Source: J084 sp964471405 (GTDB lineage Bacteria; Pseudomonadota; Alphaproteobacteria; Sphingomonadales; Rhodothalassiaceae). Taken from it: 64,000 nt of DNA. Position numbers and translations under genes: made by a program. Below the pieces are notes generated by a model. It did not search any database and was not told the DNA's origin. It saw nothing but the letters and a program-made list of their open reading frames with translations. Below are positions 1-8,650 of this stretch, piece after piece. How positions within the stretch are numbered: the stretch's first letter is position 1; each line of letters begins with the position of its first letter. The stretch covers positions 62,001-126,000 of the forward strand of contig CAYYGH010000001.1 of NCBI GenBank assembly GCA_964471405.1. Reading direction: 5' to 3'.

Positions 1-2
1 CC

Positions 3-815
3 TTCCCGGTCGAAAGTCCAGTGGCTGAGGCGCTGGGTGCCCGGCCGCTCAAGCCGGAAAAATCGCTCAATCTTTCGGCGGGCCTTGTGGCCGATCCCAC
101 GCCCGAGCTCAACATCACGCTCGACTACTACCGGATCACGATCGACAAGCGCATTGTGCTGACGGAAAATCTTCCGCCCTCCATCGTGGTGCCGATTCTG
201 GAGGCGGCCGGGATATCCGGTGTCCAGCGGGCACGATTCTTCATCAACGGTATCGACACCCGCACGCAGGGGATCGATCTGGTCGCGACCTGGAAACGGG
301 ATCTCGACCGCTGGGGACGGATCGATTTTACCGCCGGCTTCAACTACAACACGACCAAGATCACCCGCTTCCGCGCAGCACCGGGCCCGCTGGCGGCCGT
401 GGATCTGACCGGCGAGGATCTTTTCAGCCGGCGCGAACAGCTGCGCTTCGAGAAGGGGCAGCCCAAGACCAAGCTCAATCTCACGCTCAACTGGTTCTGG
501 CGCGCCCTCAAGGTGACGCTGCGCACGAACCGCTACGGCAAGGTGCTCGATCCGGGCTCGCGGGAAGTCTTTGACGAGCAGCTCTCGGCCAAATGGGTGA
601 CGGACATCTCGGTGGCCTATGATTTTACGGACTGGTTCACCCTGGAGGCCGGCGCCAACAACGTCTTTGACACCTATCCCGACGTCTCGCCCACGGGGCG
701 GCGGCCGGATGGCGGCTTTTTCTCGGTCTTCAACCAGATCTTTCCCTATTCGAACTTCTCGCCCTTCGGCTTCAATGGCCGCTTCATCTATGCGCGGGGC
801 AGCCTGCACTGGTAG
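3..815 (+). CDS. TonB-dependent outer-membrane receptor, C-terminal part (5' end outside window)
   Basis: The frame is open from the first bases of the window, so the start lies upstream and only about 270 residues are visible. The segment shows alternating beta-strand character typical of a TonB-dependent receptor barrel: LNLSAGLVADPTPELNITLDYYRI near its start, then a late strand with WFTLEAGANNVFDTYPD, the usual 'G.NNLFD..P' signature of the last strands, and an aromatic C-terminal residue (GSLHW) as expected for recognition by the BAM machinery. The family takes up siderophores, cobalamin, saccharides or other large solutes across the outer membrane with TonB-ExbBD energy. The plug domain and TonB box are not in the window, so the substrate cannot be inferred. 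Confidence 0.9.
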   Translation, partial: FPVESPVAEALGARPLKPEKSLNLSAGLVADPTPELNITLDYYRITIDKRIVLTENLPPSIVVPILEAAGISGVQRARFFINGIDTRTQGIDLVATWKRDLDRWGRIDFTAGFNYNTTKITRFRAAPGPLAAVDLTGEDLFSRREQLRFEKGQPKTKLNLTLNWFWRALKVTLRTNRYGKVLDPGSREVFDEQLSAKWVTDISVAYDFTDWFTLEAGANNVFDTYPDVSPTGRRPDGGFFSVFNQIFPYSNFSPFGFNGRFIYARGSLHW

Positions 816-926
816 GCGATGCCGCCTAGCCGGTGACGAAGGGGCCGGCAGACGCGCCGGCATGAGAGAACATCGGGACCGGTGGCGACGTGGTTCGCCA
901 CCGGTTTCCTTGTCCGTGATACAGAT

Positions 927-941
927 GTTCTTGAAATGTTC
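927..941 (+). promoter_or_regulatory. LexA (SOS) box, alphaproteobacterial GTTC-N7-GTTC type
   Basis: Two GTTC direct repeats (927-930 and 938-941) are separated by exactly seven bases (TTGAAAT). This is the LexA recognition motif of Alphaproteobacteria, unlike the CTG-N10-CAG box of Enterobacteria. It lies 73 bp upstream of the chosen start of the radical SAM gene and points at it, in a stretch that is more AT-rich than its surroundings. Confidence 0.65.
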
Positions 942-1014
942 TCAAATCTGCGATAGGGTGGTTTTCGGCTCCGCCGGTGGGGAACAGGCAGGCAACAGGC
1001 GGCGGGACGATGCC

Positions 1015-2154
1015 ATGGCCGAAATCCGGAAAGAGCGGAACGAAGGGATGAGTGGAGCGGCGGTGCCTGCCGAATGGCGCCGCGGCCGGGGTGCGACGAT
1101 CAATCCGCCCGACCGCTATGCGCACAGCCATGTGGAAGTCGATGGCGATGCTCTGGATCGGGACCGGCAGACGGACGGGCTTGCCCCCATTCCCACGACG
1201 GTGACGATCGAGCGGCCCCGGCGGATCATCACGCGCAATGATTCGCCGGACATACCCTTCGATCGATCCATCAATCCCTATCGCGGCTGCGAGCATGGCT
1301 GCCTTTACTGCTATGCGCGGCCGAGCCATGCCTATCTCGGATTCTCTCCCGGGCTCGACTTCGAAACCCGGCTGATTGCCCGTCCCGACGCGCCGGCACT
1401 GTTGCGGCGGGAGCTGGCGCGTCCCGGCTATGTCTGCCGGCCGATCGCGCTCGGCACCAATACGGATCCCTACCAGCCCATCGAGCGGCGCTTCCGCATC
1501 ACCCGCGGCATTCTCGCCGTCTGTCTCGAGGTCGAGCATCCGGTGACCATTGTCACCAAGTCGGACCGCATTCTCGCCGATCGCGACATCCTTGCGCAGC
1601 TGGCGGTGCGGCGGCTGGTGAAGGTTGCGATTTCGGTCGGGACGCGTGACCGACGCCTTGCACGACTGCTCGAGCCGCGCGCCGCCACGCCCGCCCGCCG
1701 CCTGGCGGCCATCCGCGCGCTGGCCGATGTGGGGGTGCCGGTCGGGGTGATGGTCGCTCCCCTGATTCCCGGTCTCACGGACCACGGGCTGGAGGACGTG
1801 CTGGAGGCTGCTGCGGATGCCGGGGCGAAAGAGGCGGGCTGGACGCTGCTGCGGTTGCCGCTCGAGGTCCGCGACATTTTCTACGCGGCGCTGGCCGAGC
1901 ATTCGCCCGAGCGGGCGCGGCGGGTGCGCAGGCTGCTGCGGGAAGCCCGCGGCGGGCGCGACAACGATCCCCGTTTCGGCCACCGCATGCGCGGCGAAGG
2001 GCCGTATGTGGCGCTGATCGCCCGGCGTTTTGCGCTTGCAGCGCGCCGGCTGGGACTGAACCGGGCACCCGTGCGCCTGGAGACGCGCCGCTTCCGCCCG
2101 CCGGCTCTTCCGCCAAGGGAAGAGGAGAATGGGCAGCTTTCCCTCTTTGCCTGA
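1015..2154 (+). CDS. PA0069-family radical SAM protein
   Basis: A 379-residue protein with the iron-sulfur motif CEHGCLYCYARP (Cx3Cx2C) near residue 97, preceded by INPYRGC and followed by GTNTDPYQPIE. This arrangement is characteristic of the PA0069 radical SAM family, distantly related to spore photoproduct lyase. The family has no proven substrate; a role in nucleic-acid repair has been suggested by its similarity. The frame stays open far upstream, but conserved sequence begins only after about position 1080; the ATG at 1015 was preferred and the one at 1048 is equally possible. An SOS box upstream suggests damage-inducible expression. It converges with the histidine kinase gene at 2329. 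Confidence 0.85.
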   Translation: MAEIRKERNEGMSGAAVPAEWRRGRGATINPPDRYAHSHVEVDGDALDRDRQTDGLAPIPTTVTIERPRRIITRNDSPDIPFDRSINPYRGCEHGCLYCYARPSHAYLGFSPGLDFETRLIARPDAPALLRRELARPGYVCRPIALGTNTDPYQPIERRFRITRGILAVCLEVEHPVTIVTKSDRILADRDILAQLAVRRLVKVAISVGTRDRRLARLLEPRAATPARRLAAIRALADVGVPVGVMVAPLIPGLTDHGLEDVLEAAADAGAKEAGWTLLRLPLEVRDIFYAALAEHSPERARRVRRLLREARGGRDNDPRFGHRMRGEGPYVALIARRFALAARRLGLNRAPVRLETRRFRPPALPPREEENGQLSLFA

Positions 2155-2328
2155 AGGAAGGCTGAGACCGGAGCAGGCGGGAGAGGAAAGCACCAGAGGG
2201 CCGTTTTTTCGGACGGGATCCCCCCGAAAGGAAGGGGGAGGATCCTCGTCGCTCTGCCGAGGAAGGCGGAGAAGCCGCATTTCCCCGTCTGCCGGCAGAG
2301 GGGGGGGATGCGGCCTGGTCTGGGGGCA

Positions 2329-3807
2329 TCAAAGGGAACCGTCTTCGCCGAGCAGGCGTGACGGCGGGAAATGAAGGCGCACGCTCGTGCCCTTGCCGGG
2401 CCGGCTGTCGATTTCGAGCCGCCCATCATGGGCGCGCATGACGGCGCCCACATACGCCAGCCCCATGCCGACGCCCCCATGCTTCCGGGCAAGGCCGGCA
2501 TCCTTCTGCCAGAGCAATGTGCCGGCATGGCGGCGGGTCTCCTCATCCATCCCGATGCCTTCATCCGTGACGGCGACGACGAGCCCGTTCCCCTCCGGCT
2601 GCTGGACGGTGACGGTGATCCGGCTTTCAGGCGGCGAGAACTTGCCGGCGTTGTCCAGAAGGTGATCGAGAGCACGGCCGAGACGCCTCCGGTCCGCCCA
2701 CAGATGCGGCGGCGGGCGATCCTCCGGCACCAGGAGGTGGACCCTTTCGGGCGGCCAGTCGTAGTGCCTCTGCGCCCGTTCCAGAGCCTGACGGATAAGC
2801 TGGATGAGATCACATTCATCCTCCTCCAGGGTCATGCCGGCATCCTGGGCGCGTGCGAGCTCCAGTAGATCGCCCAGCAGGGCCAGCAGGCGCTGCCCGC
2901 TGGTGACGATGGTGGAGGCGTATTCGCGATAGCGATCATCCCCGATGGGGCCATGCATCTCGCGCGCAAGCATCTCGGCGAAGCCAATGATGGCATTGAG
3001 CGGAGTCTTGAATTCGTGGCTCATGTTGGCGAGCAGGGCGCTTTTTGCGCGATCGGCCGCCTCGGCCGCCTCCTTGGCCTGCCGCAGCGCCTCTTCCTGC
3101 CCGCGCTGGCGGGCGATTTCCGCCTCCAGTTCGGCCGTGCGCTCGGCAACGAGATCCTCCAGATGCTCCTGGTAGCGGCGCAGCTGGATGATCATCGCGA
3201 AGATGTTGGCGGCCGAGCGCAGATAGGACAGCTCGCGGCCGCGGGGTTCGTAGCCATGGGGCAGATAGAGCACCAGCACGCCAAGAAGGCGATCCTTGGC
3301 CAGCAGGATCGGCACGACGTAATGGCCGTGCGGCTTCATGCCGTCATAGCGATGCTCATGGCGGGGATCGACGCAGGGCGTATGCAGTATCTCGCGCGAT
3401 TGCGCCACGCGGCCGCACAGACAGCGGCCGAAAGGCACACGGGCGCAGATGCGCAGCAGAGGTTCGGCAAGGTTGCGATGCACGAACAGCGTCAGCTCGC
3501 GCGAATCGGGATCGGCCAGAAAGATGCCGCCCTTGGCCTCGACGCGCAGCCAGCTGGTGGACAGCAGAAGATCGAGGCAGCGCCGGAGAATGGTGTCCAC
3601 CGGCAGGGGCTCGGTGGCCGTCTGCAGCATGCGTGCCAGAATTTCCTCGGCTTCCAGCCAGATATGGAGGTCCTGCTCCGCTCCCTCCCCCTGCGGACCG
3701 GCGCTTGCCATGGCGCTCGATCCCGGGGAGCGCAAGGCCGATGCGCCTGCATCGGCCTGCGGTGAGGCGTCTTCCTGATCGGCCGGCCCATCTGCTTGCG
3801 GGGTCAT
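2329..3807 (-). CDS. GAF-domain sensor histidine kinase
   Basis: A 492-residue soluble kinase with no membrane segment. Residues about 55-210 form a GAF domain carrying a Cys/His-rich stretch (C129, C131, C145, H150, H152, H160; FGRCLCGRV and later HGHYVVPI). A coiled coil covers 212-258, and the HisKA box NMSHEFKTPLNAI has H264 as the phospho-acceptor. The HATPase domain has the N box (DHLLDNAGKFSP) and G boxes (DEGIGMD, GGVGMGLAYV). No receiver domain or cognate regulator is adjacent, so its pathway is unknown. The GAF cysteines and histidines could bind a metal or sense redox state; that is inference. The first ~45 residues are low-complexity and a later start is possible. Confidence 0.88.
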   Translation of the reverse strand: MTPQADGPADQEDASPQADAGASALRSPGSSAMASAGPQGEGAEQDLHIWLEAEEILARMLQTATEPLPVDTILRRCLDLLLSTSWLRVEAKGGIFLADPDSRELTLFVHRNLAEPLLRICARVPFGRCLCGRVAQSREILHTPCVDPRHEHRYDGMKPHGHYVVPILLAKDRLLGVLVLYLPHGYEPRGRELSYLRSAANIFAMIIQLRRYQEHLEDLVAERTAELEAEIARQRGQEEALRQAKEAAEAADRAKSALLANMSHEFKTPLNAIIGFAEMLAREMHGPIGDDRYREYASTIVTSGQRLLALLGDLLELARAQDAGMTLEEDECDLIQLIRQALERAQRHYDWPPERVHLLVPEDRPPPHLWADRRRLGRALDHLLDNAGKFSPPESRITVTVQQPEGNGLVVAVTDEGIGMDEETRRHAGTLLWQKDAGLARKHGGVGMGLAYVGAVMRAHDGRLEIDSRPGKGTSVRLHFPPSRLLGEDGSL

Positions 3808-4011
3808 CGTCAGCCTTGCCCATCCTGCGGTAATCGGATGCCCCCTCCTTGCACGCAGGATGCGACAATATGAAGCAGGGGTGGAAAAATCGTAAACGCA
3901 AGAAGGAAGTATCGGGATGGCCGGGTGGCAGCGGTCGATAAGGGGGGCTTTCTTATTCAGCTGCTCCGCCCTGCGGGAAGGAGGAGGGCAAGGAGCGCCC
4001 CCCTCGGCCCG

Positions 4012-5166
4012 TCAGCAGGTGGCCAGGGCCGTTTCCAGCCCGGTCAGCCGGGCCGCAAGGACGGAGGGCGGGGCCTCCTCTTCCATCGCGGCGAACAGGG
4101 CCGGCTCCTGCTCGGCAAGGATGGCCCGCCGTTGCCGGCGATAGGCGGGATCGCGGGCGGCCCGGGCATGAATGGCCCAGCCCTCTTCCACCAGCTCGCG
4201 GGGAAAGCGGTGCGTCATCCACTGCCTGTCGAAGCGCGCCGGGCGGAAAGGATTGATGCAGGGGGTCATGCGCCCGGTGAATGCCACCTGCGGCAGGCCT
4301 TCCGGAGAAAGCCGGGCGATCATGCTGCCCGTTGTCGCGGAAGGGCGCCAGGGCCGCCAGCGGCCACCCCAATGCATGCAGATGTCATGGTTGGATCCCC
4401 TGCGAAAGCCGTCCCCCTTCGCATGATGGCGCAACAGGGCGGCCAGCGCGGCAAAGGAGGGGCCCGCTCCTTCGGTCATGGCGCGCAGACCCGCCTCGGC
4501 AGCGCAGCGGCGTGCGTGGGCGCCTGCGATCCAGGTGGTCAGCCTGTCGCTGTGGCGGGCAGCGAAATCGCCGCCCTCAAATCCGCCGCCGGCAGATTCC
4601 CAGTCCGTATGGAGACGGTAGCCGTTGGAGATTGCCGCAAAATCGCCCGTGACCGGGCGGGCGGCCCATTCCCTGCCGGCGGTCTCGAGAATGAAGGCTT
4701 CCCGCGGGTCGGCGATCAGGAAGCTATTGTCATAGGCAAAGCGCTTGTTACGATAGCCGGCCGGCCCGCCCTGGCCATGCGTCATGAGCAGCTCCGTCAT
4801 CACCGCAAGCGCCTCGGCGGCTGTCGCGGCCCGCTCCAGCCCCAGCCGGACGAGGTCCATGCCCCGCAGCCGCGGCTCATGACGGCCGACCCGGCGGGAG
4901 AAGACGGCCTCATTGCCGATGGCCAGGCCATGCTCGTTGACACCCATCTCCGCGCCCCAGATCCAGGAGGGGCGCGAAATCAGGACGGCATGCCGATCCG
5001 GCACCTGCGGGATCTCGAGATAGGTGGTCTTGAGGGTTGTGACGGGATCACCACGGACGGCCGGATGAAATTCCACGAACTGGGGCTCGTCGGGCTCGCG
5101 GTCCGAATTCTTGGCGAACCACCAGCCGCCCCTTTCACGATCGCGAATGACCACCGTATCGCACAT
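4012..5166 (-). CDS. C69 (secernin-type) family dipeptidase / Ntn hydrolase
   Basis: A 384-residue protein beginning MCDTVV, followed by FAKNSDREPDEPQ and WGAEMGVNEHGLAIGNEA. These are the hallmarks of peptidase family C69, secernin branch: an N-terminal nucleophile hydrolase in which Cys2 is exposed by removal of Met1 and attacks amide bonds. The start at 5166 was chosen because it puts Cys directly after the initiator Met; the frame runs open for another 130 codons upstream, but that stretch has no family character. No signal peptide is present, so it is probably cytoplasmic. It may cleave dipeptides or acylated amino acids; the substrate is unknown. It shares no obvious operon with its neighbours. 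Confidence 0.85.
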   Translation of the reverse strand: MCDTVVIRDRERGGWWFAKNSDREPDEPQFVEFHPAVRGDPVTTLKTTYLEIPQVPDRHAVLISRPSWIWGAEMGVNEHGLAIGNEAVFSRRVGRHEPRLRGMDLVRLGLERAATAAEALAVMTELLMTHGQGGPAGYRNKRFAYDNSFLIADPREAFILETAGREWAARPVTGDFAAISNGYRLHTDWESAGGGFEGGDFAARHSDRLTTWIAGAHARRCAAEAGLRAMTEGAGPSFAALAALLRHHAKGDGFRRGSNHDICMHWGGRWRPWRPSATTGSMIARLSPEGLPQVAFTGRMTPCINPFRPARFDRQWMTHRFPRELVEEGWAIHARAARDPAYRRQRRAILAEQEPALFAAMEEEAPPSVLAARLTGLETALATC

Positions 5167-5341
5167 GTGCCGAACTTGAGCTCCTGTCCGTCCCTTCATC
5201 GGCCAGCGCACCGGCCTGGTGCCGCGATGGTAATCCACGACCGGCCAGGCGGCAAAAGCGCAAGGGAATCTCGCTCCCTTTTCGGGGAGGATGAGAGGGG
5301 CGGACGGCGTGCCGCGTTGGGAGTGTTGGTGTTGCCGGGTG

Positions 5342-7417
5342 TTATGCGCCGAGCTCTCCGATATCTTCCGGCATTTCGGCGAAGCGGGCCCAGCGGCGCC
5401 GGCCGTCGAGATTCTCGATCTGGTGGGCGAGAGCGGCCACCACCCCGCGATCGAAGCGGGTGCCGGCCTCCTTCTGCAGCTCCGCGAGCGCCTCGTCGAT
5501 GGACAGACCCTTGCGGTGCGCGCGGGGCGAGACCATGGCCACGAAGGCGTTGGCCACGGCAAGAATGCGGGCCGTGATCAGGATTTCCTCGCCCTTGAGC
5601 GGGGGATCGCCCGTGCCGTCAACACGTGCCTGCAGCTGGCGCAGGGTCTCGACCACGGGGCCGTCGAATTCCACCCCCGTCAGCAGATCGGCGCTCTTTT
5701 TCATGGCGTTGCGCACAAGGGCAAGCTCGTCTTCGCTCAGCCGCCCCTTCTTGAGGAGAATCTCGCGCGGGACCAGCATCTTGCCGATGTTCATGAGGCG
5801 GCCGGCAATCTCCACGGCCTCGGTTTCGTAGAGGGTGAGATTGAGGCTGTTGGCCAGGGCGGAGGCGACCTCCACCGCCCGCTCGGACTGCTTGGCGGCA
5901 TAGGGATCCCGGGCATCGATGAGAGCGGCCAGCGTTGCAACCAGGCGCTTGAGGGTGCGTTCCCGGCGCTCGCGCTCTTCGACGAAGGAGGTCACTTCCT
6001 CACGCACCAGCAGGCAGACGGCATCCTCCAGCGCCTCTCCGGCGGCAAGCGGCACGGCGTTGATGACGTAAAGGCGCCGTTCGCCGTCTTCCGTTTCCAC
6101 TTCCTGGGTATCCTGCAGGGGGCCTTCCTCGAAGGCGGCTTCCGCAACAAGCCGCAGGCCGCGGCCGGACTGGACGCCCAGAACCGCCTCGATCGGCTTG
6201 TCCAGCACCTCTTCGGCGGATTCGGCCCCCAATTCTTCACGCAGCTTGCGATTGGCGAAGCGGATGACGCCTTGGCGATCGATGACCAGAATTTCGGTCG
6301 GCTGCGCGTCCGTTGCCGCCTCGAGAAAGCGGCTCTGGCGCGCAAGCTTTGCGATGAGGTGTTCCTGTTCGCTCTGGATTTCGGCAAGCCGCCTGGTGGC
6401 CGCATGCCGCCAGAACAGCAGCATCAACAGACCGAGAGCTGCGACCGCCAGAAGGGAAAAACCGAGAAAGCGCAGCGTCGCCCGATGCACCGGTCCAAGC
6501 ACGCTGGCACTGTCCCGCTCGGCAACCACATACCAGCCGATATCGCCGGAGAGGGGCTGGGCGAAGGCGAAGACGGCACGGCCATCGGCGCGCCGGGTGG
6601 CGACCAGGTGACCGGGCTCCGCCACGGCGGCCGCAAGATCGGGCAGGGAGACCGAGACCGTCCAGGGCGCACGCTCCGGCAGACCGGCCAGCGGGGTGAG
6701 GGCACGCAGCCCCGCCTTGGTCCGTGCGACAACGGCAAGGGTGCTGCTTCTGCCCTGGCCGGCCGTATCACGCACAAGCAGAGAAGGCAGAACGGGGTCG
6801 ATCCGCGTCCAGGCCAGCAGCCAGCCGGCCGGTCCGCCCTCGCCGTGCTGGGCGGCGACGACCGGTTCCTTCCAGATCAGCCACAGGGCATCGTCGGCAA
6901 GCCGGAGCCGGCGTTCCGCGCGGGCCGCAGGACCGGCGGACGGCGTGCCCAGTTCCTCAGGCCAGCTGCCGATGGCCAGGCGGGGGCGGCTCTGGCGGTC
7001 CAGGAAAGCGATGCCCCCTGCGCGGGGGGCAAGATTGGCCGAGACGGGCTCACGATGCAGAAAGCCGGCCTGCTCGGCGGTCACCATCAGCAGGGTGCGG
7101 GCGTAATCGGCGGCCGCCTGGGCGCCGGGATCGTTATCCGGCAGCCCGGCATACAGCTGCAGGGAAGGGTTGCCTGCGGCCTGTCTGAGGGCACGTTCCT
7201 TCTCGCGCAGCCAGGCCGAGATGGCCTTGGCGGCCTGGTCACTCTGGAGCGCCAGTCGCAGTTCAACGCCGGCCAGCGTGCGCGCCCGCTCGCGCGCGCC
7301 CAGAACCAGGGCGGCGCCCACCAGCGCCGCAATGACGAGAAGGAGCCCGCCCAGCAGGAACAGCGTAACCCGACCGTCCCGGTTGTTCCAGAGGGCCTTC
7401 ATGCTTGCGATCGCCAT
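5342..7417 (-). CDS. Membrane sensor with periplasmic domain, PAS and degenerate (catalytically dead) HD-GYP domain
   Basis: A 691-residue protein with membrane helices at about 17-40 and 317-336 flanking a ~275-residue periplasmic region that resembles a Cache-type sensor. A PAS domain follows at about 370-475 (ILVIDRQGVIRFANRKL). Residues 485-690 have the HD-GYP fold pattern but lack the metal ligands. The HD pair is MN (542-543, in GRLMNIGK), the GYP motif is GDP (603-605, in RVDGTGDP), the usual GH before the first helix is KQ (509-510), and VAD..DA is VAN..VA. It therefore cannot be a normal c-di-GMP phosphodiesterase and may act as a receptor. It is divergent from a LapG-like protease at 7669, which suggests a signalling partnership. 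Confidence 0.85.
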   Translation of the reverse strand: MAIASMKALWNNRDGRVTLFLLGGLLLVIAALVGAALVLGARERARTLAGVELRLALQSDQAAKAISAWLREKERALRQAAGNPSLQLYAGLPDNDPGAQAAADYARTLLMVTAEQAGFLHREPVSANLAPRAGGIAFLDRQSRPRLAIGSWPEELGTPSAGPAARAERRLRLADDALWLIWKEPVVAAQHGEGGPAGWLLAWTRIDPVLPSLLVRDTAGQGRSSTLAVVARTKAGLRALTPLAGLPERAPWTVSVSLPDLAAAVAEPGHLVATRRADGRAVFAFAQPLSGDIGWYVVAERDSASVLGPVHRATLRFLGFSLLAVAALGLLMLLFWRHAATRRLAEIQSEQEHLIAKLARQSRFLEAATDAQPTEILVIDRQGVIRFANRKLREELGAESAEEVLDKPIEAVLGVQSGRGLRLVAEAAFEEGPLQDTQEVETEDGERRLYVINAVPLAAGEALEDAVCLLVREEVTSFVEERERRERTLKRLVATLAALIDARDPYAAKQSERAVEVASALANSLNLTLYETEAVEIAGRLMNIGKMLVPREILLKKGRLSEDELALVRNAMKKSADLLTGVEFDGPVVETLRQLQARVDGTGDPPLKGEEILITARILAVANAFVAMVSPRAHRKGLSIDEALAELQKEAGTRFDRGVVAALAHQIENLDGRRRWARFAEMPEDIGELGA

Positions 7418-7668
7418 GCCCTCGCATACTCCCTTTGCCTTGGCGCAGCAGCGTTCAGCCTTTTCAGCAATATCCCCGAATTCTTTAAGAGGCTTTTAAC
7501 AGGGGATGACCAGTATGACAGCAGACAGGCGGCCGGACGAGTCCTCTTTTCGCGCGGCTCCCCCCTTGCCGTTTGACGGGAGCATGCAGGGAGCATCGCA
7601 GGACGATGCGGCTCGTGCCGCCCGGCGCACATTGCGGCCGCGCCGCGGAAGCAGGAGATGGCAAGCGG

Positions 7669-8508
7669 ATGACAAGCTGTCTTCGCCGACATGTCCAATA
7701 TGGCGGCATCCTCTTGCTGATGCTGATTCTGATCGCCCGACCCCTGGCGCGGGCGGCCGAGACATCCGTGCCGCAAGGGGAAGCGCAATCTGCCTGGCAT
7801 CTGTGGGGCAGTCGGGAAGTCGAAAGCCGCTCCTTGACGGCCTTTACCAAATGGACGGGAATGCTGGCGCGCTATCGGGCCGAGCGCAGGCGGCTGGCGG
7901 CGCTGACGCCCGGATGCGACAGACAGGAGCAGGCCGCCCGGCCCGTGCGTGCGCGCAGTTTCGCCGAACTCGTCGCGCTCGCCCGCCAGCGCCGGCAGGC
8001 GGGAGGGGCTGCGTCCTCACGCGTGCAATGTGCCGAGGAGCGGCTGGCAAAGCTGCTGGCGGAGCTGGCCGGCAAGCCGCTCGTCGAGCAGCTTTCCGCC
8101 GTCAATCGCTTCTTCAACCGCGCGCCCTATGTGCTCGATCCGGTCAATTGGGGTGTGCCCGACTACTGGGCGAGCCCCGGCCAGTTTGCCGCCAAGGATG
8201 GCGACTGCGAGGACTATGCGATCGCCAAGTATCTCGCCCTGCGCAGACTGGGTGTGCCGGCGCGGGCAATGCGGATCGTGGTGCTGGAAGACCGCAATCT
8301 CAATACCGATCATGCCGTGCTGGCGGTGCGTGATGCCGAGGGCCGCATCTGGATCCTCGACAATCAGACCCCCGTCGTCGTGAAGGCGGAGCGCATTCGT
8401 CACTATCGCCCCGTCTATTCGATCAATGAAGAGGCCTGGTGGCTGCATACGGCTGCTCCGGCCGCCGGCAGGAGTGGATTTGCCTCCGGTCTCGCGACAC
8501 GGCGCTAG
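7669..8508 (+). CDS. LapG-like periplasmic transglutaminase-like cysteine protease (BTLCP family)
   Basis: A 279-residue protein with an N-terminal hydrophobic export signal (about residues 12-29, ending near RAAE). It carries the complete bacterial transglutaminase-like cysteine protease signature: Cys180 in DGDCEDYA, His215 in TDHAVL and Asp231 in ILDNQ. The acidic residues around the cysteine match the calcium-binding set of LapG. LapG cleaves the N-terminus of large surface adhesins and is held inactive by the c-di-GMP receptor LapD. The start at 7669 was chosen because it gives a clean signal sequence behind an AGGAG motif. No adhesin, type I secretion system or LapD (GGDEF-EAL) gene is in the window; the divergent degenerate HD-GYP protein may play the LapD role (inference). 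Confidence 0.85.
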   Translation: MTSCLRRHVQYGGILLLMLILIARPLARAAETSVPQGEAQSAWHLWGSREVESRSLTAFTKWTGMLARYRAERRRLAALTPGCDRQEQAARPVRARSFAELVALARQRRQAGGAASSRVQCAEERLAKLLAELAGKPLVEQLSAVNRFFNRAPYVLDPVNWGVPDYWASPGQFAAKDGDCEDYAIAKYLALRRLGVPARAMRIVVLEDRNLNTDHAVLAVRDAEGRIWILDNQTPVVVKAERIRHYRPVYSINEEAWWLHTAAPAAGRSGFASGLATRR

Positions 8509-8650
8509 AGCAGGCAGCGCCTCCTTCGCCCTGCGTGGAAGAGAGGGCGCAAGGCCCGGTGTTCCGCCATGTTCCGACGAGTTTGCGCCGCCGCTTTGCC
8601 TGCATTCTCAATGACGTCCCATGAGGGGCAAGAGAGCTCAGGCGGGTGTC

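Noticed and set aside
2216..2245. GGATCC-flanked G/C-rich dyad between the radical SAM gene and the histidine kinase
   Set aside because: It can form a bulged stem but no U-tract follows on either strand, so I could not call it a terminator with confidence.
3925..5577. Long open frame of 550 codons on the plus strand opposite the C69 peptidase gene
   Set aside because: It mirrors a high-GC gene with clear family motifs on the other strand and shows no domain character of its own; such frames are common in GC-rich DNA.
5291..7576. 761-codon open frame opposite the degenerate HD-GYP gene
   Set aside because: Same reason: antisense shadow, with Gly/Arg-rich sequence and no recognisable motifs, while the minus strand encodes PAS and HD-GYP domains.
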